34,057 bases of DNA from JBPBQZ01 sp050955105 (GCA_050955105.1 JBPBQZ010000040.1:1-34057), one strand, 5' to 3'. Positions 1-8,282 are shown, numbered from the stretch's first letter. Made by a program: numbers and translations. Notes: a model not told the origin generated them from the sequence alone.

Positions 1-495
1 GGCGCGCTTGGAATGCCATTTACCCGCCTGTTTGGGCAATCCCCTACTGGGATGAACGCCACCGGCGAAGGCGAGATGAAGCAGTACCACGAGAAGGTCA
101 AGCAGGCGCAGGAACGGCGGCTTCGTAGCCCGCTCTATAGGCTGCTGTCGGTGATGTCGATGTCGACACTCGGAAAGTCGCTTGACGATGCCTTCCAATT
201 CGAATTCCGCAATCTACAAGAAATGAGCGAGACTGAGAAATCGGAAATCGCCGCGAAGAAAACCACTGCTGTGTCAGAGGCCCTGGAGTCTGGCCTGATT
301 TCCGTCTCCACCGGAATGAAGGAGTTGAAGGCCTCGGCGCCCGTGTCAGGCCTCTTCGGCAACATCACTGACGAGCAGATTGCGACGGCCGAGCAGTTGG
401 AAAAGGACGCGCCGCCGCCCGCGCCGGAAGACGATCCGCCGGAGCCGGCCATCGCGCCGACCAAGGATTCCTTCTTCAAGCGGCTCCTGCGCTGA
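1..495 (+). CDS. Phage portal protein, DUF1073 family (C-terminal part)
   Basis: The reading frame is open from the first base, so this is the C-terminal 164 residues of a longer gene that begins outside the window. The segment GALGMPFTRLFGQSPTGMNA followed by TGEGE is the conserved core of DUF1073 portals (HI1409/gp6-like). Portals form the dodecameric ring at the capsid vertex through which DNA enters and to which the tail connector binds. After this core comes a charged helical stretch and a proline- and acid-rich tail ending in FFKRLLR. The stop codon is followed one base later by the start of the minor head gene. The terminase genes are expected just upstream, out of view. The family call rests on motif recognition. 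Confidence 0.88.
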   Translation, partial: GALGMPFTRLFGQSPTGMNATGEGEMKQYHEKVKQAQERRLRSPLYRLLSVMSMSTLGKSLDDAFQFEFRNLQEMSETEKSEIAAKKTTAVSEALESGLISVSTGMKELKASAPVSGLFGNITDEQIATAEQLEKDAPPPAPEDDPPEPAIAPTKDSFFKRLLR

Positions 496-496
496 C

Positions 497-1231
497 ATGC
501 TGACGCGGGACCGTAAGCGCGACCGAAACCCGGTCAAAACGAAGCGCGCCGAACTGCGGTATGGCGCGCAGTTGCGACAGGTAGCAGAGCAGGTCGGCGC
601 GATCATTCGACCATTCACGCCGGGCGACATGAATCAGGTACCGACGATCGAGCGGCTGCTCGGCGCCTATGCCGACATGCTGCAAGGCTGGGCGACGCAA
701 ACGGCATCGAATATGTTGATGGATGTCGCATTGCGCGACCGTTCAACCTGGGCGGAGCACGCGAAGGAGATGTCCCGCGGCATGCGCGAGGAGATCCGTA
801 GCGCGCCGACTGGCAGTGTCTTGCGCGCCCTCCTTGCTGAGCAAGTCGGCTTGATTCAAAGCATTCCGCGCGACGCCGCTCAACGGGTTCACCGGTTGAC
901 CCTGGAGGGTCTCGAAGATTCGACCCGAGCCAGTGAGATCGCGAAGGAAATCATCCGGTCCAGTGACGTGGCCAAAAGCCGCGCCACGTTGATTGCGCGC
1001 ACGGAGGTGTCGCGCACCGCTACGTCACTCACGCAGGCTAGGGCGCAGTCAATCGGCTCGCCTGGCTACGTCTGGACAACCAGCCACGATACGGACGTTC
1101 GCGCATCGCACAAAGCAATGGATGGGCGAATGGTTGCTTGGGATTCGCCTCCGACGCTTGATGGCCTGACGGGCCATGCGGGATGCGTGCCGAATTGCCG
1201 ATGTTGGCCGAAAGTGATCCTACCCAGTTAG
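497..1231 (+). CDS. Phage minor head / head morphogenesis protein (Mu gpF / SPP1 gp7-like)
   Basis: This 244-residue protein has the hallmark C-terminal block of the gp7/gpF family: ARTEVSRTATSLTQARAQ, then VWTTSHDTDVRASHKAMDGR, then GHAGCVPNCRCWPKVIL. The His and the GxxPNCRCWP Cys cluster are the conserved family residues. Proteins of this family are minor capsid components thought to act near the portal during head assembly. I chose ATG 497, directly after the portal stop at 493-495. The frame stays open further upstream, but there it overlaps the portal gene and reads as an Arg/Pro-rich shadow. A strong intrinsic terminator begins at the stop codon. Confidence 0.88.
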   Translation: MLTRDRKRDRNPVKTKRAELRYGAQLRQVAEQVGAIIRPFTPGDMNQVPTIERLLGAYADMLQGWATQTASNMLMDVALRDRSTWAEHAKEMSRGMREEIRSAPTGSVLRALLAEQVGLIQSIPRDAAQRVHRLTLEGLEDSTRASEIAKEIIRSSDVAKSRATLIARTEVSRTATSLTQARAQSIGSPGYVWTTSHDTDVRASHKAMDGRMVAWDSPPTLDGLTGHAGCVPNCRCWPKVILPS

Positions 1232-1252
1232 CCGCCTTGAGCGGCTTTTTTT
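1230..1252 (+). terminator. Intrinsic terminator after the minor head gene
   Basis: AGCCGC (1230-1235), loop CTTGA, GCGGCT (1241-1246), then a run of T. The stem overlaps the last two bases of the minor head stop codon and sits only 11 bases before the next start, so there is little room for a new promoter. Confidence 0.85.
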
Positions 1253-1263
1253 GCGCCCATGCC

Positions 1264-2706
1264 ATGACAGAAATATGCAAGTGCAAATCATGCACGGGCA
1301 AGCACGCGTTTGTCACAACGGATTCGGTGACGGCGAGCGGCTTCTTTACCACCGAGCAAATCGGCAAGAAGCAGTCGTTCACGCCCGAAGGCTTTCTTCT
1401 GTGCGAACAGGTTCCGATCGCGCGCATCGGGAACCAAGATTACGCCGGCATCGAATTACCCGATCTCGAGGACAAGGATGGTGTGATCGAGGTAGAGCGC
1501 GATGAGGGCGTCGTTTTCAGTCCCGACACGATTGGGAGTTTCATTGGCAAGCCGGTAACGATTGACCATCCGAATGATCCCGTGACGCCGGCAAATTGGT
1601 CGGTCTTGGCAAAGGGCGGAACGCACAACGTGCAGCGCGGCGAAGGCGACCTTAGCGACTTCCTGGTCGCCGACCTATTGATTACCGACAAGGGCGCCAT
1701 CAATGACGTGGTGAGCAGGCGCCTTACTGAAATAAGTTGTGGTTACGAAAGTGACTACGAGCAAATCGCGCCTGGGCGGGCGCGTCAAGTGACCATCGTG
1801 GGAAACCATGTGGCCTTGGTCAAGAGCGCCCGCTGTGGCCCTGCCTGCAGCATCACTGCGGACAGTTCTAAACATTTGGGAGAGAACCCCATGGCTGTAA
1901 AGAAAGGTGCAACGTCCTTCGCGGACAAGATGCGCAAGATCTTCATGACCCGTGACGCCGATGAGTTCGAGAAGGCCATCAGCGAGATGAAGGACGAGGA
2001 TGTGGCGGGCGACCCCGCTCAACACATTCACATTCATATGCCGGGTGCCGAGAAAGACGACGGCAAGGAAGAAACCAACGACGAGGAAATCAAGCCGGCC
2101 GATGATCCTGACCGGAAATTGTCCGAGGTCTTGTCTAAGTTCGACGCCCGCCTGACTTCTATCGAATCAGCGGTCTCGGAACTTAAGGGCAAGAAGACCG
2201 ACGACTCGGAAGAGGAAAAGAAGGAAGAAACGAAAGACGGCGACGGCGATGAAGACGACGATGCCGACCAGACCGCAGATGCCGATGAAGAAGGTGAAGC
2301 GGAAAAGGAGAGCAAAAAGTCTACCAATGACTCCGCCTCGTTCAAGTCTGAGTTCCAAGACGCGCGCGCCCGCGCCGAAATCCTGTCGCCCGGCGTGAAG
2401 TTACCGACCTTCGACGCGAAGGCTGCCAAAAAGAAAACGTCCGATTCGATCTGTGTCCTGCGCCGACGCGCGCTGCGCGCATCGCTGGATGGCGAGAATG
2501 CCGACCTGGTGAAGGCCATTACAGGCGACGCCGATGTATCGAAGATGACTTGCGACACGGCCAAGGCGTTTTTCAACGCCGCGTCCGAGCTGGTCAAGCA
2601 AAAGAATTCTCTGGCGCCGCGTGCGTCGGCGAAGACCGATGACTCGAAGACGGGATGGGCGGACATCAACAAACGCCACAACGACTTCTGGTCTAACCGT
2701 ACGTAA
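1264..2706 (+). CDS. DUF2213 phage protein: prohead protease fused to scaffold
   Basis: A 480-residue protein. Residues about 22-210 match DUF2213, which occurs beside DUF1073 portals and DUF2184 capsids and is thought to be a prohead protease: FFTTEQIGKKQSFTPEGFLL, then IGKPVTIDHP with a central His and LTEISCGYESDY. The remaining 270 residues are very acidic, with HIHIHMPG, long Glu/Asp/Lys runs and a predicted coiled coil, as expected for a scaffold. A short Cys-rich N-terminus (CKCKSC) precedes the protease core. ATG 1264 is the first in-frame start after the terminator; it has no clear ribosome binding site, so GTG 1327 is possible. An in-frame ATG at 1891 with a good ribosome binding site marks the domain junction. 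Protease activity is inferred from family context. Confidence 0.82.
   Translation: MTEICKCKSCTGKHAFVTTDSVTASGFFTTEQIGKKQSFTPEGFLLCEQVPIARIGNQDYAGIELPDLEDKDGVIEVERDEGVVFSPDTIGSFIGKPVTIDHPNDPVTPANWSVLAKGGTHNVQRGEGDLSDFLVADLLITDKGAINDVVSRRLTEISCGYESDYEQIAPGRARQVTIVGNHVALVKSARCGPACSITADSSKHLGENPMAVKKGATSFADKMRKIFMTRDADEFEKAISEMKDEDVAGDPAQHIHIHMPGAEKDDGKEETNDEEIKPADDPDRKLSEVLSKFDARLTSIESAVSELKGKKTDDSEEEKKEETKDGDGDEDDDADQTADADEEGEAEKESKKSTNDSASFKSEFQDARARAEILSPGVKLPTFDAKAAKKKTSDSICVLRRRALRASLDGENADLVKAITGDADVSKMTCDTAKAFFNAASELVKQKNSLAPRASAKTDDSKTGWADINKRHNDFWSNRT
1891..2706 (+). CDS. Possible nested in-frame scaffold protein
   Basis: Inside the DUF2213 gene, ATG 1891 is preceded by GGGAGAG at 1878-1884, six bases before the start and better than the site upstream of the full-length gene. 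Starting here gives a 271-residue acidic protein (MAVKKGATSFADKMRKIF...) that omits the protease domain exactly and keeps the whole charged scaffold region. Phage lambda makes its scaffold Nu3 by the same kind of internal start in the C protease gene. Use of this start is inference; it could simply be a linker methionine. Confidence 0.45.
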   Translation: MAVKKGATSFADKMRKIFMTRDADEFEKAISEMKDEDVAGDPAQHIHIHMPGAEKDDGKEETNDEEIKPADDPDRKLSEVLSKFDARLTSIESAVSELKGKKTDDSEEEKKEETKDGDGDEDDDADQTADADEEGEAEKESKKSTNDSASFKSEFQDARARAEILSPGVKLPTFDAKAAKKKTSDSICVLRRRALRASLDGENADLVKAITGDADVSKMTCDTAKAFFNAASELVKQKNSLAPRASAKTDDSKTGWADINKRHNDFWSNRT

Positions 2707-2715
2707 GGAGCCGAC

Positions 2716-3222
2716 ATGCCCTCGTTACAAGCTTATCAATTCCGCATGCCGGCTGGTTTCGCCGGTGATCTCCAACGCGCCGAAGTCGCTACGATCGAAA
2801 CGCAACTGATCAGCACGGCCGCGCCGCCAACCGCGTTCGGTGTGGCCGTCAAGTTGGTCTCGGGTGCAATTCAGCCGATCAACCTCCCCGGCGACACCGC
2901 CGCGTTGGTCTACGGTATCAATCTGCGCCCGTACCCGATCCAAGGCAATGGCACCGATCCGCTCGGCACTTCGACGCCGCCAGTTGCTGGCGTGACCGAC
3001 ATCCTCAAGCGCGGTTACGTGAACGTGAGCCTCGGCGGCACCACGGCGGCGGCCAAGGGTGGCTTGGTGTATGTGCGCGTCGCCGGCGCCGCTTCAGGCA
3101 AGCCACTCGGTGGCTTCGAGGCCGCGGCCGACTCGTCCAACACGGTTGTGCTTCCCGCAAATACGTATTTCACCGGCCCTGCCGACGCGTACGGCATTGC
3201 GGAAATCGCCTTCAACATCTGA
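2716..3222 (+). CDS. Capsid cement / structural protein (Gp24-like)
   Basis: A 168-residue beta-rich protein between the scaffold and major capsid genes. AAGGAG at 2705-2710 supports ATG 2716. The sequence is rich in Gly, Ala and Thr with an Ala/Pro/Gly-rich centre, and the GYVNVSLGGTTAAAKGGLVYVRV stretch (in two parts GYVNVSLGG and KGGLVYVRV) resembles the small cement proteins found at this position in DUF2184-capsid phages. Such proteins bind the capsid surface and stabilise it. The family assignment comes from position and composition more than from a diagnostic motif. A terminator follows the stop codon. Confidence 0.72.
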   Translation: MPSLQAYQFRMPAGFAGDLQRAEVATIETQLISTAAPPTAFGVAVKLVSGAIQPINLPGDTAALVYGINLRPYPIQGNGTDPLGTSTPPVAGVTDILKRGYVNVSLGGTTAAAKGGLVYVRVAGAASGKPLGGFEAAADSSNTVVLPANTYFTGPADAYGIAEIAFNI

Positions 3223-3251
3223 TCCCGGCGCATCGCTGCGCATCAATAAGG

Positions 3252-3272
3252 CCCCGCTTCGGCGGGGTTTTT
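3252..3272 (+). terminator. Intrinsic terminator between cement and major capsid genes
   Basis: CCCCGC (3252-3257), TTCG tetraloop, GCGGGG (3262-3267), five T. It ends 17 bases before the major capsid start, leaving space for a ribosome binding site but not a promoter. Confidence 0.9.
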
Positions 3273-3289
3273 GCATTCAGGAGCCTTAA

Positions 3290-4354
3290 ATGGACATGTC
3301 CGTTCAGAATCACCTCAAGCGCCGGGAAATCGCTGAAGCGTCGCGGAAAGCCGTTCGCCACTTCACGAAAGACCAGCAATACACCTACGACCGTATGACT
3401 GTCGATTCGACCGGCGCGTTTCTCGTCGGTCAACTTGAACGTCTCGATCAGACGCTGAATGAACCGCTGGTGGAGTTCACTTGGTCGCGCGACATCGAGT
3501 TGCGCACCGATGTCTCGCCCGCTGACGAGATCGCATCGTGGACGAATTCGGCGTTTGCGATGTCCGGCGGCATCAATCCAGGCGGTCTGAACTGGATCTC
3601 GAACGAAGGCAATGCAATCGCGGGACCGTCGCTGGACATCGGCAAGACGCCCCAGCCCATGCGGCTGTGGGGTGCGGAAGTGAAGTACACGGTGCCCGAA
3701 CTCGTTAAGGCTCAAGCGCTCGGTCAGCCGATCGACGTGCAGAAAGTCGAAGCGATGAACATGAAACGCAACATGGATTTGGACAACATCGTCTATTTCG
3801 GCGATGCCAGTATCGGGTTCACGGGTCTCGTCAATTCGACTGCGACCATTACCCCGTCCAATGTCGCGAATGGAGTCGCTGGCACGCCGCAGTGGACGAC
3901 CAAGACGCCCGCGGAAATCCTGAAGGACGTCAACGAGCTTTTGACGACCGTCTGGCAGAATTCTGGCTGGAAGGTCATGCCAAACCGTCTGTTGTTGCCG
4001 CCGGCACAATACGGCTATCTCGCTTCGACGATGGTCAACACGGCTGCCAACTACTCGATCCTGACATATCTGCTGGAGAACAACATCAGCACGAAGTCGG
4101 GCACGAAGTTGGAAATCCTGCCGCTCAAGTGGCTGATCGGCGCGGGCTCAGGCGGCACTCCCGGAACGCTCGGCACTGTGGATCGGATGGTCGCGTACAA
4201 CAAGGACAAGAAGTATGTTCAGTACCCGATGACGGAATTGCAACGCACTCCATTGGAGTACCGCTCGCTGTTCCAGATCACGACTTATTGGGCTCGCTTT
4301 GGCCAGGTCGAGTTCCGTTACAACACGACCCTCGGTTACCGGGACGGCATCTGA
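3290..4354 (+). CDS. Major capsid protein (DUF2184 family)
   Basis: A 354-residue protein in the standard place after protease/scaffold and cement. Its C-terminus (QITTYWARFGQVEFRYNTT, then LGYRDGI), the ELRTDVSPADEIASW block and the MKRNMDLDNIVYFGD block are typical of DUF2184 capsid subunits, which have an HK97-like fold. The length matches the family. AGGAG at 3279-3283 serves ATG 3290; a second in-frame ATG at 3296 is possible. The gene follows an intrinsic terminator by 17 bases, so its high expression must come from read-through or from a promoter inside the cement gene. Confidence 0.88.
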   Translation: MDMSVQNHLKRREIAEASRKAVRHFTKDQQYTYDRMTVDSTGAFLVGQLERLDQTLNEPLVEFTWSRDIELRTDVSPADEIASWTNSAFAMSGGINPGGLNWISNEGNAIAGPSLDIGKTPQPMRLWGAEVKYTVPELVKAQALGQPIDVQKVEAMNMKRNMDLDNIVYFGDASIGFTGLVNSTATITPSNVANGVAGTPQWTTKTPAEILKDVNELLTTVWQNSGWKVMPNRLLLPPAQYGYLASTMVNTAANYSILTYLLENNISTKSGTKLEILPLKWLIGAGSGGTPGTLGTVDRMVAYNKDKKYVQYPMTELQRTPLEYRSLFQITTYWARFGQVEFRYNTTLGYRDGI

Positions 4355-4356
4355 CC

Positions 4357-4572
4357 ATGGCGACCGTCAAGGTAGTGAAAGCGTTCACGCTGATCCGCGA
4401 TGATGGTCGCCCCCTGGACGTTGCAGTTGGCACTCAGGAGTTGGACGATACCGTGGCAAATCATTGGTTTGCGCTGCACCATATCGAGGCGCAGGAGCCC
4501 ACTTATAATGCCGAATCCGACTCTGATGATGCGCCAGAAAAGCGCAAACCGGGACGACCCAAGAGCGCTTGA
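4357..4572 (+). CDS. Small conserved phage protein between capsid and connector
   Basis: A 71-residue protein starting two bases after the capsid stop. Residues 1-48 (VKVVKAFTLIRDDGRPLDVA through NHWFALHHIEA) look like the short beta-rich proteins (DUF7210-like) commonly found between capsid and connector genes. The C-terminus is a charged tail, DDAPEKRKPGRPKS, with an AT-hook-like GRP core. Its stop overlaps the next start as TGATG, indicating translational coupling. The function is unknown; a role in head completion or DNA contact is speculative. Confidence 0.72.
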   Translation: MATVKVVKAFTLIRDDGRPLDVAVGTQELDDTVANHWFALHHIEAQEPTYNAESDSDDAPEKRKPGRPKSA

Positions 4573-4958
4573 TGACGACGCCTGCCCAGTTCCGTACTGA
4601 CTTCCCAGAATTTTCGGATTCCGCAACATATTCGGACGCATCGATTCAGATGTGGCTGACAGTCGCGGCGTCACTCGTGAATGCGCGCCGCTGGATGGAA
4701 CTGACGAATCTGGGAGTCGAACTCGTTACGGCGCATCACTTGGCGATTGGTTCCAAGGACTTTCGTGCCGCTACGATCGGCGGCTTGCCCGGGCAGGTAA
4801 GCGGCCCGATGTCCGCAAAATCGGTAGACAAAGTAAGCGCCTCGTACGACACGGCCGCCGTGACTGAAGAGGGCGCGGGCTTCTGGAACATGAGTGCTTA
4901 CGGCATCCGCTACCTTGGGCTGGCCAAGATGTTGGGTGCAGGGGGGCTTCAAGTATGA
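4572..4958 (+). CDS. DUF4054 head-tail connector protein
   Basis: A 128-residue protein opening with MTTPAQFRTDFPEFSDSATY, the characteristic start of DUF4054 phage proteins (target residues F..DFPEF), and continuing with helical segments and SVDKVSASYDT, then WNMSAYGIRYLGLAKM. Members sit directly after the capsid gene in many myophages and are regarded as head-tail adaptors. The ATG overlaps the previous stop, and the gene's own TGA overlaps the next ATG, so the connector genes form a tightly coupled block. Confidence 0.82.
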   Translation: MTTPAQFRTDFPEFSDSATYSDASIQMWLTVAASLVNARRWMELTNLGVELVTAHHLAIGSKDFRAATIGGLPGQVSGPMSAKSVDKVSASYDTAAVTEEGAGFWNMSAYGIRYLGLAKMLGAGGLQV

Positions 4959-5437
4959 AAAGCGGCGCGGTGATGACCGCCAATCATATGGCCGACGTCA
5001 TCAGAACGATCAACGAGATCGCTGGGAAGCGCGTATTGATCGGGATCCCTGATAGCTCACCGGAAGATGTGGGTGGACCCATTACCAACGCACAGATTGG
5101 CTACATACAGGAAACTGGATCGCCGGCCCAAAACATCCCCGCGCGGCCCTTTCTTGTCCCCGGCGTAGTCGAGATTCAGGCGCAAGCGGCAGACATCCTT
5201 GCGAAGGGCGCTAAAGGTGTGCTCGACGGCGCTCAGCCATCAATTGATGCGGCGCTAACCTCCGCTGGCTTCGTTGCAGAATCGTCCGTCAAGGAAAAGA
5301 TCAACAGCAACATTCAACCGGCTTTGGCTGAATCCACGCTTGCGGAGCGTCGTCGCCGCGGCGTGACACGCGAGAACACGTTGGTCGATACAGGACAGAT
5401 GCGCAACGCCGTTACCCACGTCATTCGAAAGGTTTAG
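4955..5437 (+). CDS. Tail completion / HK97 gp10-like protein
   Basis: A 160-residue protein starting inside the stop of the DUF4054 gene. The IGIPDSS...NAQIGYIQETGSP...IPARPFLVPGV pattern is the recognised signature of HK97-gp10-type neck proteins: a glycine-rich beta segment, an E-x-G-S-P turn, and the IPARPFL motif. The C-terminal RRRGVTRENTLVDTGQMRNAV is also typical. These proteins sit at the head-tail interface and are needed for tail joining or completion. An alternative start at ATG 4973 would remove six residues. Confidence 0.8.
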   Translation: MKSGAVMTANHMADVIRTINEIAGKRVLIGIPDSSPEDVGGPITNAQIGYIQETGSPAQNIPARPFLVPGVVEIQAQAADILAKGAKGVLDGAQPSIDAALTSAGFVAESSVKEKINSNIQPALAESTLAERRRRGVTRENTLVDTGQMRNAVTHVIRKV

Positions 5438-5439
5438 CC

Positions 5440-5808
5440 GTGCCATTGCTCGACGTTAGCGATCTGTTGTCTGACCCGGATTTCGCAGATCAGCTTTTCT
5501 GCGCTCGCCAGCGGCAGAGCGTAGGGGAAGATGGCATCGCGGTGAATCTTGCGTGCATGACGCCGTTCATCGGCGTAGTGACGGCTGACAGGGCGAAAGA
5601 GTTGGCGCGGCTCGCCACTGGATCGACGATCTCAGGATCGATTCTGGTGAACACGGTTTTTCGCCTGACCAACGGTGCTCCCGGTATCGACGCGGACATC
5701 ATTACGTGGAACGGCAGGCGCTACACGGTTATCGACGTGAACGATTATTCGCGGTACGGCGCTGGGTTCATCTGCGCGAGCTGCGACCTCTTGCCTCTCT
5801 CGGGCTGA
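5440..5808 (+). CDS. Putative head-tail joining (stopper-like) protein
   Basis: A 122-residue protein beginning at GTG 5440 with GAAAGG seven bases upstream. It has an N-terminal helix, then a beta-rich body ending in ITWNGRRYTVIDVNDYSRYG and a hydrophobic C-terminus. Position between the gp10-like and terminator-like genes suggests the stopper ring of the neck. I recognise no diagnostic motif, so the assignment rests on synteny and size. Confidence 0.68.
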   Translation: MPLLDVSDLLSDPDFADQLFCARQRQSVGEDGIAVNLACMTPFIGVVTADRAKELARLATGSTISGSILVNTVFRLTNGAPGIDADIITWNGRRYTVIDVNDYSRYGAGFICASCDLLPLSG

Positions 5809-5810
5809 TC

Positions 5811-6395
5811 ATGGCAAACGATTCTTCGACTGGCGGCTATCTTGCGCCGGTTCAAGCGTCTCCGCCGCTTGAGGACGACGAGCTAGTCGCAGTATTCCAA
5901 GGGTTGATCGTCGGTCTGACTGGGCTCGATGGATCGCTTGTGCGACCGCGCTGGCAGCCGACGGTGCCAAAGCAACCTGAGCCTAGCGTGAACTGGTGTG
6001 CGATTGGCGTCACGTTGACCGATCCGGACGCGAATCCCGTCATGCGTCACAACTCGGTCGGCCAGGGTTCGGATTCCCTGCTTAGGCATGAGATTTTAAC
6101 GGTCCTCGCCAGCTTTTACGGACCCAACGGCATGCGTTACGGCGCGCAAGCACGAGACGGGTTGTATGTGGGTCAGAATCGCGCAGCGCTCTATTCGAAC
6201 TCGATGGGACTCGTGAACGTGGGACAGATTCGAACGGTGCCGGAGCTGATCAATCAGCAATGGATTCGCCGGTATGACCTGGAAATTACGATTCGCCGCC
6301 AAGTGGTGCGCACGTACGAGGTACTGAACGTACTGTCAGCGGCAGGCACCGTCGACTCTGACCCGCGCACGATCCCATTTAGCGTTTCGCAGTAA
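5811..6395 (+). CDS. LIC_12616-like tail terminator protein
   Basis: A 194-residue protein beginning at ATG 5811, two bases after the previous stop. The middle section (EPSVNWCAIGVTLTDPDANP, LLRHEILTVLASFYGPNGM) and the C-terminal block QQWIRRYDLEITIRRQVVRTY are typical of the LIC_12616 family, always located just before the DUF3383 sheath gene. By position it should cap the tail tube and join it to the neck. The frame is open upstream of 5811, but that part overlaps the previous gene and reads as non-coding. A strong terminator follows. Confidence 0.8.
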   Translation: MANDSSTGGYLAPVQASPPLEDDELVAVFQGLIVGLTGLDGSLVRPRWQPTVPKQPEPSVNWCAIGVTLTDPDANPVMRHNSVGQGSDSLLRHEILTVLASFYGPNGMRYGAQARDGLYVGQNRAALYSNSMGLVNVGQIRTVPELINQQWIRRYDLEITIRRQVVRTYEVLNVLSAAGTVDSDPRTIPFSVSQ

Positions 6396-6417
6396 CCCCC
6401 TAACACAACGATTTCCA

Positions 6418-6440
6418 AGCCCGCCGCGTGCGGGCTTTTT
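6418..6440 (+). terminator. Intrinsic terminator before the sheath gene
   Basis: AGCCCGC (6418-6424), loop CGCGT, GCGGGCT (6430-6436), then T residues. The sheath start is only 15 bases further on. Confidence 0.88.
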
Positions 6441-6455
6441 CTATTGGGACCGCAC

Positions 6456-8270
6456 ATGACGACGAGTCAACTACCCATCTCCCGGCTGGTTAACGGGACG
6501 GTGAATCTGTCGCCGAACGCCGCTCAAGCGCAAAACTTGAACACCGAGTTGATTCTCGGCTCATCGCCCGTCATCGACGCGGTAGCAAGGATGCGTGAAT
6601 ATCTGAGCGCGCCGGCCGTCGCGGCGGATTTCGGGAACACGGCTCCGGAATATCTCGCGGCGGTGGATTGGTTCGGCCAGTCTCCGCAACCCGCAAACGT
6701 GTTGGTCGGCAGATGGGCGCAGACGGCAACGGCCGCACAGTTGTTCGGCGCGACGCTGTCGGCCGCCGCCCAGGCGATCGCTGTGTGGAATGCCGTGACG
6801 ACCCCGGCCTTCCTGCTGACGATGGATGGCACGCCGCGGGCTATCGCGCCCACGTCATTCGCGGGCGCCGTGAACCTGAACGGCATAGCCGCGATCATCC
6901 AGACGGCACTTGCTGCCGCAGTCGCGGGCTCAACCTGTGTTTGGAACTCTAGCTTCCAGCAGTTTCAGATTACGGATGGCTCGACCGGCGCGACATCCTC
7001 ACTGAGCTTCGCCAAGGCGCCCACCGCGATCGGATCGATCGGCTTTTCAGTCAATCCGTCGGCCGCGGCGACCATCACCATTGGCGGTACGGTCGTGACG
7101 TTCGTAGCGGCACTGACGACCGGAAATCAGATTCTGATTGGTGCGACGTTGGCGGCCACGCTCGCCAATGCGGTGACTTTCCTGTCGCAGTCGTCGGACG
7201 TGAACCTGAGCAAGGCTACTTATTCGGTCAATAGTGCTGGAACGGCCCTGCAGATCGTCTATGGCACGCCCGGCACTGCAGGCAATACCTTCACGATTGC
7301 TGCATCGGCTGGCACCACCTCTGGTGCCACGCTGGCCGGCGGCGCGGGTACGGATATCTCCGCAATGCTTGGCATGGCAACCACCTCATCGGGCGCCTAT
7401 GTGGCGAACGGTGTAGCGGCCGAATCGGCCGCGTCTGCGGTCACGCTCTTCGACAACCAGTTCGGCCAGCAATGGTATGGGCTGACGCTGTGCGGCGCGG
7501 CCGATGCCGATTACTTGGCAGTCGCTGCGCTGATCGAAGCCACGACCAACAAGCATTTTTTCGGCGTAACGACTCAGGAGGGTGCTGTATTGGTTGCCTC
7601 CGTGTCGACTGACATCGCCGCGCAGCTTCAGGCGCTTGGGTATAACAAGACCTGCGTTCAATATTCCAGTAGCAGCGCATATGCCGCGAACTCTCTGCTC
7701 GGCCGTCAACTGACAGTCGATTACACGGGAAACAACACGGTCATCACCCTGATGTACAAGCAGGAACCGGGCGTCCAAGCCGAGAATCTGAATGCTACGC
7801 AGATGACGGCGCTCGAGGGCAAGAACTGCAACGTCTACGTCTCGTACAACAACGGCACCACGATCATCGAGCCGGCCAAAGTTGCGTCGGGCGAGTTTAT
7901 CGACACGATCGTCGGCATGGATGCATTCGTGATTGATGTGCAAACCGCATTGTTCAATCGCCTCTACACGAGCACGACCAAGATCCCGCAGACCGACCCT
8001 GGCATGCACATCCTGGCGACGGACATCGAGGGCATTTGCCAACAGTACGTGACGAATGGTCTGTTCGCTCCTGGCGTATGGGATGTCGGCGGCTTCGGCA
8101 AATTGAATGAAGGCGACTACCTGCCCAAGGGCTACTACGTCTACCAGCCGCCGGTCGCCTCACAAAGCCAAGCCGATCGCGCGGCGCGGAAAGCGGTGCC
8201 ATTCCAGATCGCCGTGAAGTTGGCCGGCGCGGTCCATACCAGCAATTTCAGCGTGTCCGTCAACCCTTAA
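6456..8270 (+). CDS. Tail sheath protein, DUF3383 family, with an inserted domain
   Basis: A 604-residue protein in the standard sheath position, followed by the tail tube. The N-terminus (LPISRLVNGTVNLSPNAAQA, then NLNTELILGSSPVID) and the C-terminus (GYYVYQPPVASQSQADRAAR, then FQIAVKLAGAVHTSNFSVSV) are diagnostic of DUF3383. It forms the contractile sheath around the tail tube. Between SLSFAKAPTA and GTDISAMLGM, parts that are adjacent in ordinary family members, sit about 105 extra residues (roughly 193-298) rich in Gly, Ala and Thr. They include TITIGGTVVTFVA and GTPGTAGNTFTIAAS, a beta-sandwich-like repeat seen in phage surface proteins. I chose ATG 6456 over TTG 6444. Confidence 0.88.
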   Translation: MTTSQLPISRLVNGTVNLSPNAAQAQNLNTELILGSSPVIDAVARMREYLSAPAVAADFGNTAPEYLAAVDWFGQSPQPANVLVGRWAQTATAAQLFGATLSAAAQAIAVWNAVTTPAFLLTMDGTPRAIAPTSFAGAVNLNGIAAIIQTALAAAVAGSTCVWNSSFQQFQITDGSTGATSSLSFAKAPTAIGSIGFSVNPSAAATITIGGTVVTFVAALTTGNQILIGATLAATLANAVTFLSQSSDVNLSKATYSVNSAGTALQIVYGTPGTAGNTFTIAASAGTTSGATLAGGAGTDISAMLGMATTSSGAYVANGVAAESAASAVTLFDNQFGQQWYGLTLCGAADADYLAVAALIEATTNKHFFGVTTQEGAVLVASVSTDIAAQLQALGYNKTCVQYSSSSAYAANSLLGRQLTVDYTGNNTVITLMYKQEPGVQAENLNATQMTALEGKNCNVYVSYNNGTTIIEPAKVASGEFIDTIVGMDAFVIDVQTALFNRLYTSTTKIPQTDPGMHILATDIEGICQQYVTNGLFAPGVWDVGGFGKLNEGDYLPKGYYVYQPPVASQSQADRAARKAVPFQIAVKLAGAVHTSNFSVSVNP

Positions 8271-8282
8271 TCGAGAGTCAAC

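Noticed and set aside
2034..2717. 227-codon Ser-rich reverse frame opposite the scaffold region
   Set aside because: It mirrors the Glu/Asp/Lys codon runs of the scaffold on the other strand; low complexity explains it.
3212..4009. 265-codon reverse frame within the capsid gene
   Set aside because: It is antisense to the well-supported major capsid gene, is Arg/His-rich and has no recognisable features.
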